From Planctomycetota bacterium (GTDB lineage: Bacteria > Planctomycetota > Planctomycetia > Planctomycetales > Planctomycetaceae): a stretch of 64,000 bases of DNA. The position numbers and the translations under genes are program-made. Location of the stretch: the NCBI GenBank assembly GCA_014584345.1, contig JACTNB010000013.1:558001-622000 (forward strand), written 5' to 3'. The notes below the pieces were generated by a model. The model was not told the origin of the DNA. It saw only the letters and a list, made by a program, of their open reading frames with translations, and did not search any database. Positions 35,903-44,976 of the stretch are shown here, piece by piece (within the stretch, counting starts at the first letter, position 1; every line of letters starts with the position of its first letter).

Positions 35903-37315
35903 ATGAACCGGAACCTGGCCTGGCTGTGCCGTGGGTTGCTCGTCTGCTTTGCGTGCCTGGGGCTGGATACCGCCCCCGCGCAGGCGGCGCCGCCCAATTT
36001 TGTCCTGATATTCTGTGATGACCTGGGTTACGGAGACCTGGGTTGCTTTGGCCATCCGACAATCCGCACGCCGCATCTGGATGAAATGGCACGGACGGGG
36101 CAGAAATGGACACAGTTCTACGTGGGGGCGAGTGTCTGCACTCCCAGTCGGGCGGCGGTGTTGACGGGCCGTCTGCCGGTTCGCAACGGCATGATGTCGG
36201 CGAAGCGGCGGGTGTTGTTTCCCAATTCGCAGGGAGGTTTGCCCGGCAGCGAGGTGACGATTGCCCGCCTGCTGCAACAGTCGGGATATGCCACCGCGGC
36301 CATCGGGAAATGGCATCTGGGGCATTTGCCCGAATTTCTGCCCACGGAACATGGCTTTGACAGTTACTGGGGAATTCCCTATTCGAACGACATGGATGCC
36401 CAGGCAGGTTTCGCGAATTACCGGGAGCGGGCCCGGCGTGACGCGAATTATTTCGCGCCGATTGAACAGTACCAGGTGCCGATACTGGAGAACAAAACCG
36501 TCGTCGAAAAACCCGCCGACCAGCACACGCTCACACGCCGCTACACGGAGAAGACAATCGAATTCATACGCCAGCATCGCGATCGTCCCTTTTTCGCGTA
36601 TCTCGCGCATAATCTGCCACATATTCCGCTGTACGCGGGCAAGGACCATCTGGGCAAAAGCCCGCGGGGCATCTATGGCGACGTGCTCGAGGAAATTGAT
36701 GCGGGGGTCGGAAAAATTCTGGAGACACTTCGCGAATTAAAACTGGAGGAAAATACCCTGGTGGTGTTTACCTCCGATAACGGCCCCTGGCTCCCTTTTC
36801 ATACGCACGGGGGGTCCGCCGGATTGCTGCGAGAAGGGAAAGGCTCGACCTTCGAGGGAGGGATGCGCGTGCCCACGATCTTCTGGTGGCCGCAAACCAT
36901 TCCGTCTGGAACGTGCGGCGAACTGGGGACCACGATGGACTTGCTCCCCACGTTTTGCGGGCTGGCAGGAGTTTCCGCCCCCACGGATCGGATACTGGAT
37001 GGCCACGATTTGTCGCCCGTGTTGCGGGGGGAAGCAACAACCAGCCCCCGTCAACAGGTCCATTATTGGCGCGAGGAAAAGCTGTACGCGATCCGCTCCG
37101 GCCCCTGGAAGGCGCACTTCATCACGGAGGGTTGCTACGGAATTGGCCCGCAGCGCGAGGAACACGCCACGCCAGTCCTGTATCATCTCGACCAGGATCC
37201 CAGTGAAAAGTACGATGTCGCCGCGTTTTATCCTGAAATTGTCGCCGAGTTGACACGCCTTGCCGAGGCACATCGCCAAACGATGCAACCCGTGGAAAAT
37301 CAACTGACTCGCTAA
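35903..37315 (+). CDS. Secreted formylglycine-dependent sulfatase
   Basis: These enzymes hydrolyse sulfate esters, in planctomycetes often on algal polysaccharides. The 470-residue protein has a signal peptide (to about residue 28, PAQAAPP) and the metal-binding pair Asp39-Asp40 in FCDDLGYGDLG. The modification site is Cys79 in CTPSRAAVLTGR, which is converted to formylglycine, followed by AAIGKWHLGH and TSDNGPWLP. Length and motif order are those of family S1. A maturation enzyme is not in the window. The GAGGAGAG ribosome binding site lies just before the ATG. Confidence 0.93.
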   Translation: MNRNLAWLCRGLLVCFACLGLDTAPAQAAPPNFVLIFCDDLGYGDLGCFGHPTIRTPHLDEMARTGQKWTQFYVGASVCTPSRAAVLTGRLPVRNGMMSAKRRVLFPNSQGGLPGSEVTIARLLQQSGYATAAIGKWHLGHLPEFLPTEHGFDSYWGIPYSNDMDAQAGFANYRERARRDANYFAPIEQYQVPILENKTVVEKPADQHTLTRRYTEKTIEFIRQHRDRPFFAYLAHNLPHIPLYAGKDHLGKSPRGIYGDVLEEIDAGVGKILETLRELKLEENTLVVFTSDNGPWLPFHTHGGSAGLLREGKGSTFEGGMRVPTIFWWPQTIPSGTCGELGTTMDLLPTFCGLAGVSAPTDRILDGHDLSPVLRGEATTSPRQQVHYWREEKLYAIRSGPWKAHFITEGCYGIGPQREEHATPVLYHLDQDPSEKYDVAAFYPEIVAELTRLAEAHRQTMQPVENQLTR

Positions 37316-37353
37316 CTTCGGTTTGGTTCGTGTCCAATGGAATGGTCGTCCTC

Positions 37354-38586
37354 ATGATTCAATTCGAATGCCCTCACTGTCAGGCCGTATTACGTGTCCC
37401 GGATTCCGCCATGGGACAAAAAGGGAAATGCCCGAAGTGCGGGCAGTCGCTGCTGGTACCGAGTCTGGCAGCGCCCCCGGAACACCCCGCGGCAAACGCC
37501 GTCAACAAGCCGAAAGAGACGGAGACGGTTCCCGCCACGGAGAATGTCGACGATCTGTTGTCCACATTAGGGCAGCAAACGCCAGCGGCGTCCCATCCGC
37601 GCACGGCAGAGGAGGCCGTGGGAGAATTGTTCACGGCACTATCGCATGATTCCACGCATTCGCTGGAAGTGGATCCTCTGTTGAATGTGACGGCGCGGGC
37701 ACGCGTGCAGAACAGGGCATCGGTGCTTACGGGGCTGTTTTTCATTCTGATAGCCGTGGGATTGGGGATCACGGTGTATTTCCTGCTGCAGCCAAGCCTG
37801 CAAGGGGAGTTGATGGCCCAGCTTCTGCCGCCGGAGTCCCTGCAACCCAAACTCATTCCGGTCCGTGACCTGGAAGATGCCCAGCAGTTTCAGCACTATC
37901 TGAGGGATCATGAAGGGCGTCGCATTCACATGAACAGTCAATACCTGCAAAGTTCACTGGAAGGGACGGACAAGGGGCTGGTGTTGCGTATCGCCCCGAC
38001 TGGCGTCTGTGATGTGTATCGCGTCAACGTCCTAAGCAATCAGGCCCTGCGGGAGTACCATGCCGAACATTATGGAAACATCGAGGAGACACGCCTTCGG
38101 GAATTCCGACAAGCGCTCCGCGAGTTTTTTCAGCAGATCGGCGAAGCGGAAGATGTGCTGCTGGGAAATCCCGCGAATCTGCTGCAATACCGCGATCGGT
38201 TGATCCTGCCCGGAGTCGTGGATGCGCTGGGATATCGCCTGGCCGCCTTTTCCCAGGGGACCCAGTATCCTTGCGTCTGGCAGGATAAAGACGACCAGTT
38301 GTACTTTGCGCTCCCCCGAGGCACAAAACAGTTCGAAGTCCGGGAACGCGAGATTGTGGGGCAACCGCGTTATTTTCCCGCGAATTTGCGATTTACGGTC
38401 TCCACCGACAAGGTGACCGATCCGAAGTCTGCGGACTGGGATTACTCTTCTCTCTGGGACAAATCCACACCCGCGAATCAGGCCGCGGAGCCTTCCGAGC
38501 CAACTCCCGAATCGACCGAACCAGCCCCCGAGACGCCCGACGCCTCCGAAACGCCACCGATGCCCACGCCCATGCCCGGAAGCTAG
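37354..38586 (+). CDS. Zinc-ribbon membrane protein of unknown function
   Basis: The 410-residue protein (ATG at 37354, leading straight into MIQFECPHC) starts with a two-CxxC zinc ribbon (CPHC, then CPKCGQ near residue 32), typical of planctomycete proteins that begin this way. A polar Pro/Thr linker follows, then one membrane helix (about 126-148, FFILIAVGLGITVYFLL) and a roughly 200-residue domain that should lie outside. A Pro/Thr/Glu-rich tail of about 40 residues ends it. The topology is type II-like. No catalytic motif is recognised. An RNA hairpin begins at the stop codon. Confidence 0.75.
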   Translation: MIQFECPHCQAVLRVPDSAMGQKGKCPKCGQSLLVPSLAAPPEHPAANAVNKPKETETVPATENVDDLLSTLGQQTPAASHPRTAEEAVGELFTALSHDSTHSLEVDPLLNVTARARVQNRASVLTGLFFILIAVGLGITVYFLLQPSLQGELMAQLLPPESLQPKLIPVRDLEDAQQFQHYLRDHEGRRIHMNSQYLQSSLEGTDKGLVLRIAPTGVCDVYRVNVLSNQALREYHAEHYGNIEETRLREFRQALREFFQQIGEAEDVLLGNPANLLQYRDRLILPGVVDALGYRLAAFSQGTQYPCVWQDKDDQLYFALPRGTKQFEVREREIVGQPRYFPANLRFTVSTDKVTDPKSADWDYSSLWDKSTPANQAAEPSEPTPESTEPAPETPDASETPPMPTPMPGS

Positions 38587-38628
38587 TCCACATTTCTCGC
38601 ACAGTTACCAATGCGAAAAATGTGGACT
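38585..38628 (+). terminator. Long hairpin at the end of the zinc-ribbon gene
   Basis: AGTCCACATTT (38585-38595) pairs perfectly with AAATGTGGACT (38618-38628). Inside, TCGCA pairs with TGCGA after one mismatch, and a ten-base loop closes it. The stem begins in the TAG stop. No T run follows, so it may act as an RNA 3' end or stabiliser rather than a classic terminator. Confidence 0.6.
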
Positions 38629-38645
38629 CTACAATGCCCAGAAAA

Positions 38646-38786
38646 CTAGCCGCGACCGTCAGGGAGTCGGGCCAGTTTGGTCCGCTTGCATCGCGGTGTT
38701 CTCAACGCGAATGGATTCCGTAACGAGCGCGAGTGCTTTGCAGATGTTGCGCCCACGAGGCCTGCTTCCTCGCCGGCGCGGCTCGT
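38646..38786. repeat. Dispersed CTAGCCGCG element, copy 2
   Basis: The 141-base element has a left arm beginning CTAGCCGCGACCGT and a right arm ending CGGCGCGGCTCG, which is the imperfect reverse complement of the left arm. Its interior aligns by eye with the copy at 46557 (shared stretches such as CAACGCGA and GATGTTGCGCCC). It lies between the zinc-ribbon gene and the PDZ gene and contains no gene. Confidence 0.82.
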
Positions 38787-38939
38787 AATCGCGGTTTTTT
38801 CTAATCGATTGGCGTGTGCACTTTGAAAAAGATTCAAATTCCGCGTCCCTTCTCCCCCCTGGCTTTCGCCTGGTGTCTCGGGCAGACACGAGCCTGCCAC
38901 ACCATAAAAATCAAAAACAAAGACCTTGGGGAGAGAGCC

Positions 38940-39476
38940 ATGAAAATCACGACCGTTGTTCGCATTGTTGCCGCCACCGTAGTCATCGCCGCCGTCACCG
39001 CGGAACAGGCTTCCGCCCAGACCGCCCGCATGATTAGCCCGGAGATGAATCAGCCGAGCACAAAAATGCTGCGTCCCGAACTGAATCAGCCATCCACACG
39101 CATGATCCGCCCGGAATTGAATGCCCCAAGCCTCCGGCTGTTGCCCTCCAACAACTGCCCACTGCACGATACGCCGAAGCTGGGCTTCAAGGGGTACATT
39201 ACGCGTCGGGGCATGGTGGTAACCCATGTGTTGCGGGGAACTCCTGCCTGGCGGATTGGTCTGGAACCGGGTGACGTGATCGTCAGCGTGGATGGTTTCC
39301 AACTGTATCGCGAAGGAGATTACGAGCGAGCCATGAGAGGCGCGGGCCGTGTTGTTGATCTGGAAGTTGAAGACACCCGAGGTCGAGGCGTGTTCCTGGT
39401 CCAGGCACGGTTGGATCACTCACCGGTTTATTCCCATCATCGCCAGGTGGTGCATTCTACCGGGGAGGAATTCTAG
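38940..39476 (+). CDS. Small secreted PDZ-domain protein
   Basis: The start at 38940 follows GGGGAGAG and gives 178 residues with a signal peptide (to about residue 27). Three near-identical 12-residue units follow (residues 31-66). Then comes a PDZ domain (about 75-160) with GFKGYITRRGMVVTHVLRGT as the carboxylate-binding loop region and PAWRIGLEPGDVIVSVDG as the typical second half. PDZ domains bind C-terminal peptides or anchor proteins; here it is probably a periplasmic adaptor. A strong bidirectional hairpin follows. No protease domain is present. Confidence 0.82.
   Translation: MKITTVVRIVAATVVIAAVTAEQASAQTARMISPEMNQPSTKMLRPELNQPSTRMIRPELNAPSLRLLPSNNCPLHDTPKLGFKGYITRRGMVVTHVLRGTPAWRIGLEPGDVIVSVDGFQLYREGDYERAMRGAGRVVDLEVEDTRGRGVFLVQARLDHSPVYSHHRQVVHSTGEEF
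39030..39137 (+). repeat. Three-unit 36-base coding repeat in the PDZ gene
   Basis: Three successive 36-base units encode MISPEMNQPSTK, MLRPELNQPSTR and MIRPELNAPSLR, a spacer between signal peptide and PDZ domain. Sequence divergence between units shows they are not a very recent expansion. Confidence 0.85.
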
Positions 39477-39511
39477 GCCACCCCTGGGCGATCGTCTCGA
39501 TCTTGAATTCG

Positions 39512-39540
39512 CAGCCACCCTGGACCTTTCAGGGTGGCTG
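39512..39540. terminator. Bidirectional terminator between PDZ gene and acyl-chain operon
   Basis: CAGCCACCCTG (39512-39522) and CAGGGTGGCTG (39530-39540) form a perfect 11-base stem with a seven-base loop, followed by TTT on the plus strand. It sits between convergent gene ends (39476 and 39554). Confidence 0.78.
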
Positions 39541-39553
39541 TTTACGTTGTTAT

Positions 39554-40369
39554 TCAAGACGTACTGGCAGGGAATCCCGTGGACGTTGTTCTGGCTTTCG
39601 GAAACCAGGGGAAAAACGGCTGAGTCCGCGCGGCGTATTCCGCATAGTCCGGTTTTGTTTCTCGCAGGCCACGCTCGAGCAGCGTGACTCCAGAAATGAA
39701 CATGAGTAATACCGACATGCCCAGGGGACTTATGATTGTCCAGTAATGCATTCCCGGGGAAACCGCGACGAACCAGAAACCCCACCAGACGAGAAAATCA
39801 CCGAAGTAATTGGGGTGCCTTGTATAACGCCACAAACCACGATCCAGCACCTTTCCACGGTTTTCGGGACGTGCCCGAAAGCGGGCCAGTTGCCAGTCCC
39901 CGAGAGTTTCACAAGCCAGACCAAGCCCCCACAGGCCCAACCCCAAATAAGTAAAGGTGTTCAGCACACCGAGATTGGCGGGAATCCCCAGTTGCAAAGG
40001 GAGGGAGATCACCCACATAACCACTCCCTGTAGACCGAACACAGTCAACAGACTCGTGGCGGCAAACGATGGACCGGCATGCCGTCGCAGGGCGGCATAG
40101 CGAGCGTCTTCTCCCTTGCCCCAGTTGCGACTCGCCAGATAAACAGCCAGCCTCAGGCCCCACAAGGTCACCATCAGCGGGAGCAGATAACAGGTTTTCC
40201 GCTGCTGGATGGAAAACAGATACGAAGCCCAGGCGACCATGATAAAACCTGGCCCCCAGAAGATATCGACGATGCTGACATCGCGTAATGGAATGCTGAC
40301 GATCCACAGCACAACCATCATTCCAAGAATCAGCAATCCATTCAGCAGCAGCAAGTGCGAAACATCCAT
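39554..40369 (-). CDS. DUF1295 membrane protein (steroid 5-alpha-reductase-like)
   Basis: DUF1295 proteins are membrane enzymes related to steroid reductases and isoprenylcysteine methyltransferases. The 271-residue protein has about seven hydrophobic segments and the C-terminal signature GLWRYTRHPNYFGDFLVW, where the conserved Arg-His-Pro-Asn binds the nucleotide cofactor in relatives. It is the last gene of the minus-strand operon: the second methyltransferase ends 18 bases upstream. Its place beside acyl-chain methylases suggests reduction of an alkyl-chain intermediate; this is inference. A strong terminator follows. Confidence 0.88.
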   Translation of the reverse strand: MDVSHLLLLNGLLILGMMVVLWIVSIPLRDVSIVDIFWGPGFIMVAWASYLFSIQQRKTCYLLPLMVTLWGLRLAVYLASRNWGKGEDARYAALRRHAGPSFAATSLLTVFGLQGVVMWVISLPLQLGIPANLGVLNTFTYLGLGLWGLGLACETLGDWQLARFRARPENRGKVLDRGLWRYTRHPNYFGDFLVWWGFWFVAVSPGMHYWTIISPLGMSVLLMFISGVTLLERGLRETKPDYAEYAARTQPFFPWFPKARTTSTGFPASTS

Positions 40370-40387
40370 CGAAAGCCCGGCTCCTGA

Positions 40388-41455
40388 TCACTGGGGAGTG
40401 TCGCGTGAAAGAGAGCGTTCAAACAAATAGTGCGCGACCCACCACTCTTCACCCCGATGATAGGCAAACAGTTCCGAGCAGGCCAGGAAAAACAGGCGCC
40501 AACGATGAAACCAGAGCCGCGCGGCATCCGAACCGTAAGTGCTGGCTAAAACGGGCAGAATACTGCGACGATGATGGTCGTGCAAAGCCAGCCAGGCTTC
40601 GCACGTGCGGTGATAGTGAAGTCCACTCCAGCGCCATCTTTGGACAAGTGTCAGATCACGCTGATAATGCAGCAGCAGCTCCTCGCTGGGCATCATTCCG
40701 CCGCTGAAGAAATGTTCCGACATCCAGTCCCTGGGGCCCGTGGAGGTGAATAAATAGGGATCGCTCCGATGACAGAAAATGTGCACGTACAATTGCCCAC
40801 CAGGCCGGAGCCAGGTCGAGATTCGCCGTAACAGGAGTTCGTGATTTCGCATGTGTTCAAACATTTCCGCGGAAACGACTCGATCGAACTGTCCCTCGGG
40901 TTCCCAGGCGTTCATGTCGGCAGTGATCACCACCAGATTGCGAAGTCCCCGTGTGGCAGCGACGGCATCGATGTAGGCTTTTTGCGACCGTGAATTCGAT
41001 ACCGCGGTAATGCGTGCCCCGGGAAACTGTTCCGCCATCCACAGGGAAAGCGATCCCCAGCCGCAGCCAAGTTCGAGAATCTCCTGGCCATCCCGCAGCC
41101 CCGCCTGCTGACAGGTGAGTCGCAGCGCCAGCGACTCGGCCTCGTCCAAGGTCCTTGTGTCGGCCGTCCAGTAACAGCAACTGTACTTCCGGCGCGGCCC
41201 CAGGACATGGGCAAAGAATTCCTCCGAGACCTCATAGTGTTGTTCGTTGGCCTTTTCGGGAACAACAGCTATCGGTGCACGCCGGGCAGCGTCCAGAAAT
41301 TCCTGCAGCCGTGCCTGCCGTTCTTCACAGGCGACGCTCATGCGGGATTTCAAATTGGACGCAACCATTCGCCGGATGCCCCATCGCGTCAGAAAATCTG
41401 GCAATAGACCGGCTTCTGCTGCCCGTAGAGCCAGATTAAACAAGTACTCGGACAT
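40388..41455 (-). CDS. Cyclopropane-fatty-acid-synthase-family methyltransferase, divergent paralogue
   Basis: The family transfers a methyl group from S-adenosylmethionine to unsaturated acyl chains of phospholipids. The start at 41455 (MSEYLF) gives 355 residues. The SAM-binding motif is EILELGCGWGSLSLWMAE, the acceptor-side motif VVSAEMFEHMRNHELLLRRI, and the C-terminal part contains FHRWRLFFLACSELFAYHRG, which differs from CfaS proper. An extension upstream to 41620 has no support. It lies 74 bases after the first methyltransferase. It probably acts on a different acyl substrate or performs a second methylation. Confidence 0.87.
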   Translation of the reverse strand: MSEYLFNLALRAAEAGLLPDFLTRWGIRRMVASNLKSRMSVACEERQARLQEFLDAARRAPIAVVPEKANEQHYEVSEEFFAHVLGPRRKYSCCYWTADTRTLDEAESLALRLTCQQAGLRDGQEILELGCGWGSLSLWMAEQFPGARITAVSNSRSQKAYIDAVAATRGLRNLVVITADMNAWEPEGQFDRVVSAEMFEHMRNHELLLRRISTWLRPGGQLYVHIFCHRSDPYLFTSTGPRDWMSEHFFSGGMMPSEELLLHYQRDLTLVQRWRWSGLHYHRTCEAWLALHDHHRRSILPVLASTYGSDAARLWFHRWRLFFLACSELFAYHRGEEWWVAHYLFERSLSRDTPQ

Positions 41456-41529
41456 GGCGAATTCTCGGGGGGGAAGCTGCGAAATTACGCGCGGAGCGGA
41501 AGGGAAAAACGGGGAATGCCAAGACACCG

Positions 41530-42780
41530 TTAATACAGAGATTTTCTCCAGACGATCTGAGCCACGCCGCAGGCTTGTTCCAGAAATGCCCCTTCGCAGT
41601 AGCAGAGATAATAGTCCCACATCCGAATGAAACGTTCATCGAAGCCTAATTGGCGTACCTTGTCGGAATTGGCCAGAAAGGCCTGCCTCCAGTAATGCAA
41701 GGTCTGGGCATAGGAAAAGCCGAATTCCTCGAAGCTGGTCAATCGCAGGAGCGTCGTCTCGGGCAAGGCCTGTTGCAGGGCCGAGATCGAAGGGAGATGC
41801 CCCCCGGGAAAAATATACTTCTGGATGAAATCGACGCTTCGACAGTAACGGGCATAACGCTGATCAGGCATGAGAATGGACTGTATCAGCATGTCTCCCC
41901 CAGGTTTCAGCAGAGACTCGCACCGAGCTAGAAATGTGCCAAGAAAATTCGGTCCTACCGCTTCAATCATCTCGATGGAAGCTAGTTTATCGTATTGTCC
42001 CGACAGATCGCGGTAGTCCTGGTCCAGCAGGGTGATGCGATCCGCCACCCCCTCCCGGGCAAAGCGTTCCCGCGCAAATTCGAACTGTCGTCGCGAAATG
42101 GTGGTCGTGGTCACACGGCAGCCAAAATTCTTGGCGGCATACAGGGCAAAGCCTCCCCACCCTGTGCCAATTTCCAGGACGTGATCCTCTGATTGCAGGT
42201 TGAGCTTGCGACAGACCCGTTCCAGCTTGGCCAGCGATGCTTCTGCAAGGGAAAGATGATCCTCAGCAAAATACGCCGAGGAGTACATCAAGGTCGGATC
42301 GAGAAACAACTGGAAGAATTCGTTGCTTAAATCATAATGAGCCGCGATGTTGCGTTGACTTCCCGTGCGTGTGTTATCGGCACGCCAGTGCAACAGTCGG
42401 GCCAGCCACCCCCCCAGCTGAGCCAGACCGGTGTCTAACTGGTTCAAACGATCCATGTTACGGCAGAGAATGCGGAAGAAGGCCACCAGGTTGTCGCAGT
42501 CCCATTCGCCCCGCAAATAGGCTTCCGCGGCGCCAAGACTCCCTTGGGTCAACATCCGGGAGAACACCTGCGAATCGTGCAGTGTAAGCCGGGCTTCGAG
42601 CCCATCCGGGGCGGGAGTTCCAAAAACACGCGTGCTGTTGGACTCCCTCAGCCAGATACGTCCTCCCTTGAGGGATTGGAGAACGCGAAACAGTTGTGCG
42701 CGAGCCAGTGATTGCCAGCGGGAACGAACGACTCCCGTGGGCCTGATAAATTCCGGAGAACGGGCGTGATCCAGCGACAT
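41530..42780 (-). CDS. cfa: Cyclopropane-fatty-acyl-phospholipid synthase
   Basis: CfaS adds a methylene across the double bond of phospholipid acyl chains. The 416-residue protein has an N-terminal lipid-binding region and a catalytic domain with SAM motif VLEIGTGWGGFALYAA. It also has SIEMIEAVG, corresponding to the conserved active-site Glu of the family, and FIQKYIFPGGHLPS and a conserved Tyr in FGFSYAQTLHYW. Length is close to E. coli Cfa (382). It is the third gene of the operon. Being paired with a second family member, one may make cyclopropane and the other a branched or precursor product. Confidence 0.92.
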   Translation of the reverse strand: MSLDHARSPEFIRPTGVVRSRWQSLARAQLFRVLQSLKGGRIWLRESNSTRVFGTPAPDGLEARLTLHDSQVFSRMLTQGSLGAAEAYLRGEWDCDNLVAFFRILCRNMDRLNQLDTGLAQLGGWLARLLHWRADNTRTGSQRNIAAHYDLSNEFFQLFLDPTLMYSSAYFAEDHLSLAEASLAKLERVCRKLNLQSEDHVLEIGTGWGGFALYAAKNFGCRVTTTTISRRQFEFARERFAREGVADRITLLDQDYRDLSGQYDKLASIEMIEAVGPNFLGTFLARCESLLKPGGDMLIQSILMPDQRYARYCRSVDFIQKYIFPGGHLPSISALQQALPETTLLRLTSFEEFGFSYAQTLHYWRQAFLANSDKVRQLGFDERFIRMWDYYLCYCEGAFLEQACGVAQIVWRKSLY

Positions 42781-42833
42781 CGTAAACTTCTTGATCTAGT
42801 GGCAATGCATAAGAAGAATGCACGATGTTTTAG

Positions 42834-43634
42834 TCACGGATGCGGGTAATAAACAGCCCCCTTCCACCATAATTTCAGAGCTTGCCAGTAAATGGTTGCC
42901 ACAATTTTGGCGGTCATACAGGGATACCTCAGCAGAGTGCGGCTTAGGTTGGCGGGGGTCGGTTCGCGTCGTTTGAGAGACAGGGAGGCCTGGAAAGGAG
43001 ACCCTTGCGCATCGAAATTGGCAATCGTAACAGTTAAGCTGTCGCGGGGTTCGGTCACGCTCCAGGCGTATTCCATTTCCATTGGCAGGAAAGGGGAGAC
43101 ATGGAAGTCCTTGGAATGGCGCCAGGTTTGAGCTGCATCGCGGGGGCGGGTGGCGTCCCAGGGGAGCACGTAACAATGTTGTTCCCCCCAGGGAGTGTTG
43201 TTCACCTCCGCGACAAACGCCGCCGGGCGCCCGCGCGAATCGTAACAATAGTAAAAACTGACGGGATTCATGTTGCAGCCCCAGTAACGCAGATTCGTCA
43301 GGAGGCGGATTGGGCCTTCGGGGCGTGCCCCCAGGCGTTCCGCCACCAGATCGCGCACAGCCTGATCCAATGGCTGTTCCGGATTTCCCAGGTGGTCGGC
43401 CCGGCGAAACCAGGCCCAGGCAGGTTTTTCCGCCGACCAGAACCAGGAATTCGCAAAGAGCAGGGGCAATTCCGCCAAGTCCAGATACACCATGAACAGG
43501 CTGTAGGAAAACGCATTGTGTACGGGGCGACTGCGAACGTGGGTTACCTTGCCAATGTACAGGCAACTGGAAACCACCTGGGCGTCCGGCTCTGGAATCG
43601 CATCCTCGCCGAGCAGGCAATTGACAGCCGTCAT
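42834..43634 (-). CDS. DUF1365 protein of the acyl-chain operon
   Basis: DUF1365 proteins are usually encoded between a flavoprotein amine-oxidase-like gene and a cyclopropane synthase gene. The ATG at 43634, with GAGAGGG ten bases upstream, gives 266 residues. The core starts SCLYIGKVTHVRSRPVHNAF and includes LLTNLRYWGCNMNPVSFYYC, the family signature. An alternative ATG at 43700 would overlap the flavoprotein stop by eight bases and add 22 residues. The function is unknown; the Cys/Asn/Pro/Tyr cluster suggests a bound lipid or cofactor. Confidence 0.88.
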   Translation of the reverse strand: MTAVNCLLGEDAIPEPDAQVVSSCLYIGKVTHVRSRPVHNAFSYSLFMVYLDLAELPLLFANSWFWSAEKPAWAWFRRADHLGNPEQPLDQAVRDLVAERLGARPEGPIRLLTNLRYWGCNMNPVSFYYCYDSRGRPAAFVAEVNNTPWGEQHCYVLPWDATRPRDAAQTWRHSKDFHVSPFLPMEMEYAWSVTEPRDSLTVTIANFDAQGSPFQASLSLKRREPTPANLSRTLLRYPCMTAKIVATIYWQALKLWWKGAVYYPHP

Positions 43635-43692
43635 GTGGCAACGTCCCTCTCGAAAGGGAGAGCAGGATTTGTGGAAGGCCTGGTTAACCTCA

Positions 43693-44976
43693 TTACACAT
43701 CCGCCTCAATCGGGGCTTGTGACCAGTTCGGAGAAATCCCCCATTGTCGGCAGACCCGGAGCGCACTGACCACGCCATCTTCGTGGAACCCGTTTCGCCA
43801 GTAGGCTCCGCAATAGGAGATTCCCGAGCGGCCTATCATTTCCGCATGCCGCAACTGGGCAAGATCGCGACTTGTCGAGAATACCGGATGCGCGAAATTG
43901 AACTCTCCCAGAACTTTCGCGGGGTCGATCCGATGCGAACTGTTCAGCGTGACACAGTAGGAATGCCGCGAGTTCAAACCCTGCAGCTTGTTCATGTAAT
44001 ACGTCAACGTGGGGTAGGATTCCTGTTCCGGATCGATGGTATAGTTCCAGCTTGCCCAGGCATTCCGCGAATGGGGCAGCAGGGAGGCATCGGTGTGAAT
44101 GGTGGCGGTGTTGTTGACGTAACGGAACTGCTGCAACAACTCCCGCTCTTCGGGCTGGGCCGCGGGCAGAAGCTTCAGGGCGATATCGGTGTGACAGGCA
44201 AAAATCACATGATCGAACACTTCCGAGCGATCCTGGAAATGGACGACCGGCCCATTTGCGTGTCGCTCGACCCGTGCTACAGGGGTGTTCAGGCGGAGGC
44301 GATCGCCAATCGATGCCAGCATCCGCTCGACATAACAGCGCGAGCCTCCCTTGATGACGCGCCATACCGGACGGTTCGTTACCTGGATTAAGCCGTGATG
44401 ATTGTAAAACCGGGCGACAAAGCGAAAGGGGAAATCGGCAAAGGAATCGAAACTACACGACCAGATTGCAGCTCCCATCGGCATCAGATGATAATGCAGG
44501 AAATCTTGCGAATAACGCTGCTGCCGCACGAACTCTCCCACGGTCAGTTCGGAATTACTCCGTCCCTTGTCCTCGAGAAAATGGCGGGTATCCCGATAGA
44601 AGCGGAGGATATCGAGCAACACGTTGTAGAAGCGGGGACTGATCAGATTTCGCTTGTCCGCGATTAGCCCGAGCAGATTGGTACCGTTGTATTCGAAACC
44701 TGTCCGACGGCAACTCACGCTGAAGCCCATTTCCGTCGGTTGGGTCTCGACCTCTAATTCCTCGAGAAGTCCTATGAAATGCGGGTAGGTTCGTTCATTG
44801 TAGACGATGAAGCCACAATCGATGGCTTGCGACTCTCCCTGCCATTTCACATCCACCGTACGGGTGTGCCCTCCCGGATAATCGTTGGCCTCGAAGAGAG
44901 TGACCTCGTGTTCACGCGACAGCAGGTAGGCGCAGGTGAGACCGGAAATTCCAGAACCGATAATCGCAATTTTCAA
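43693..44976 (-). CDS. FAD-dependent oxidoreductase of the acyl-chain operon
   Basis: The start is a TTG at 44974-44976 with GGAG seven bases upstream. The 427-residue protein opens with the dinucleotide motif IIGSGISGLTCAYLL. Further motifs are EANDYPGGHTRTV, IDCGFIVYNERTYPHF, the central segment LMPMGAAIWSC, and the C-terminal GRSGISYCGAYWRNGFHEDG that closes over FAD. This subgroup is regularly followed by DUF1365 and Cfa-type genes and is implicated in acyl-chain oxidation or desaturation; that link is from family context. It is the first gene of the operon. Confidence 0.9.
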   Translation of the reverse strand: MKIAIIGSGISGLTCAYLLSREHEVTLFEANDYPGGHTRTVDVKWQGESQAIDCGFIVYNERTYPHFIGLLEELEVETQPTEMGFSVSCRRTGFEYNGTNLLGLIADKRNLISPRFYNVLLDILRFYRDTRHFLEDKGRSNSELTVGEFVRQQRYSQDFLHYHLMPMGAAIWSCSFDSFADFPFRFVARFYNHHGLIQVTNRPVWRVIKGGSRCYVERMLASIGDRLRLNTPVARVERHANGPVVHFQDRSEVFDHVIFACHTDIALKLLPAAQPEERELLQQFRYVNNTATIHTDASLLPHSRNAWASWNYTIDPEQESYPTLTYYMNKLQGLNSRHSYCVTLNSSHRIDPAKVLGEFNFAHPVFSTSRDLAQLRHAEMIGRSGISYCGAYWRNGFHEDGVVSALRVCRQWGISPNWSQAPIEADV

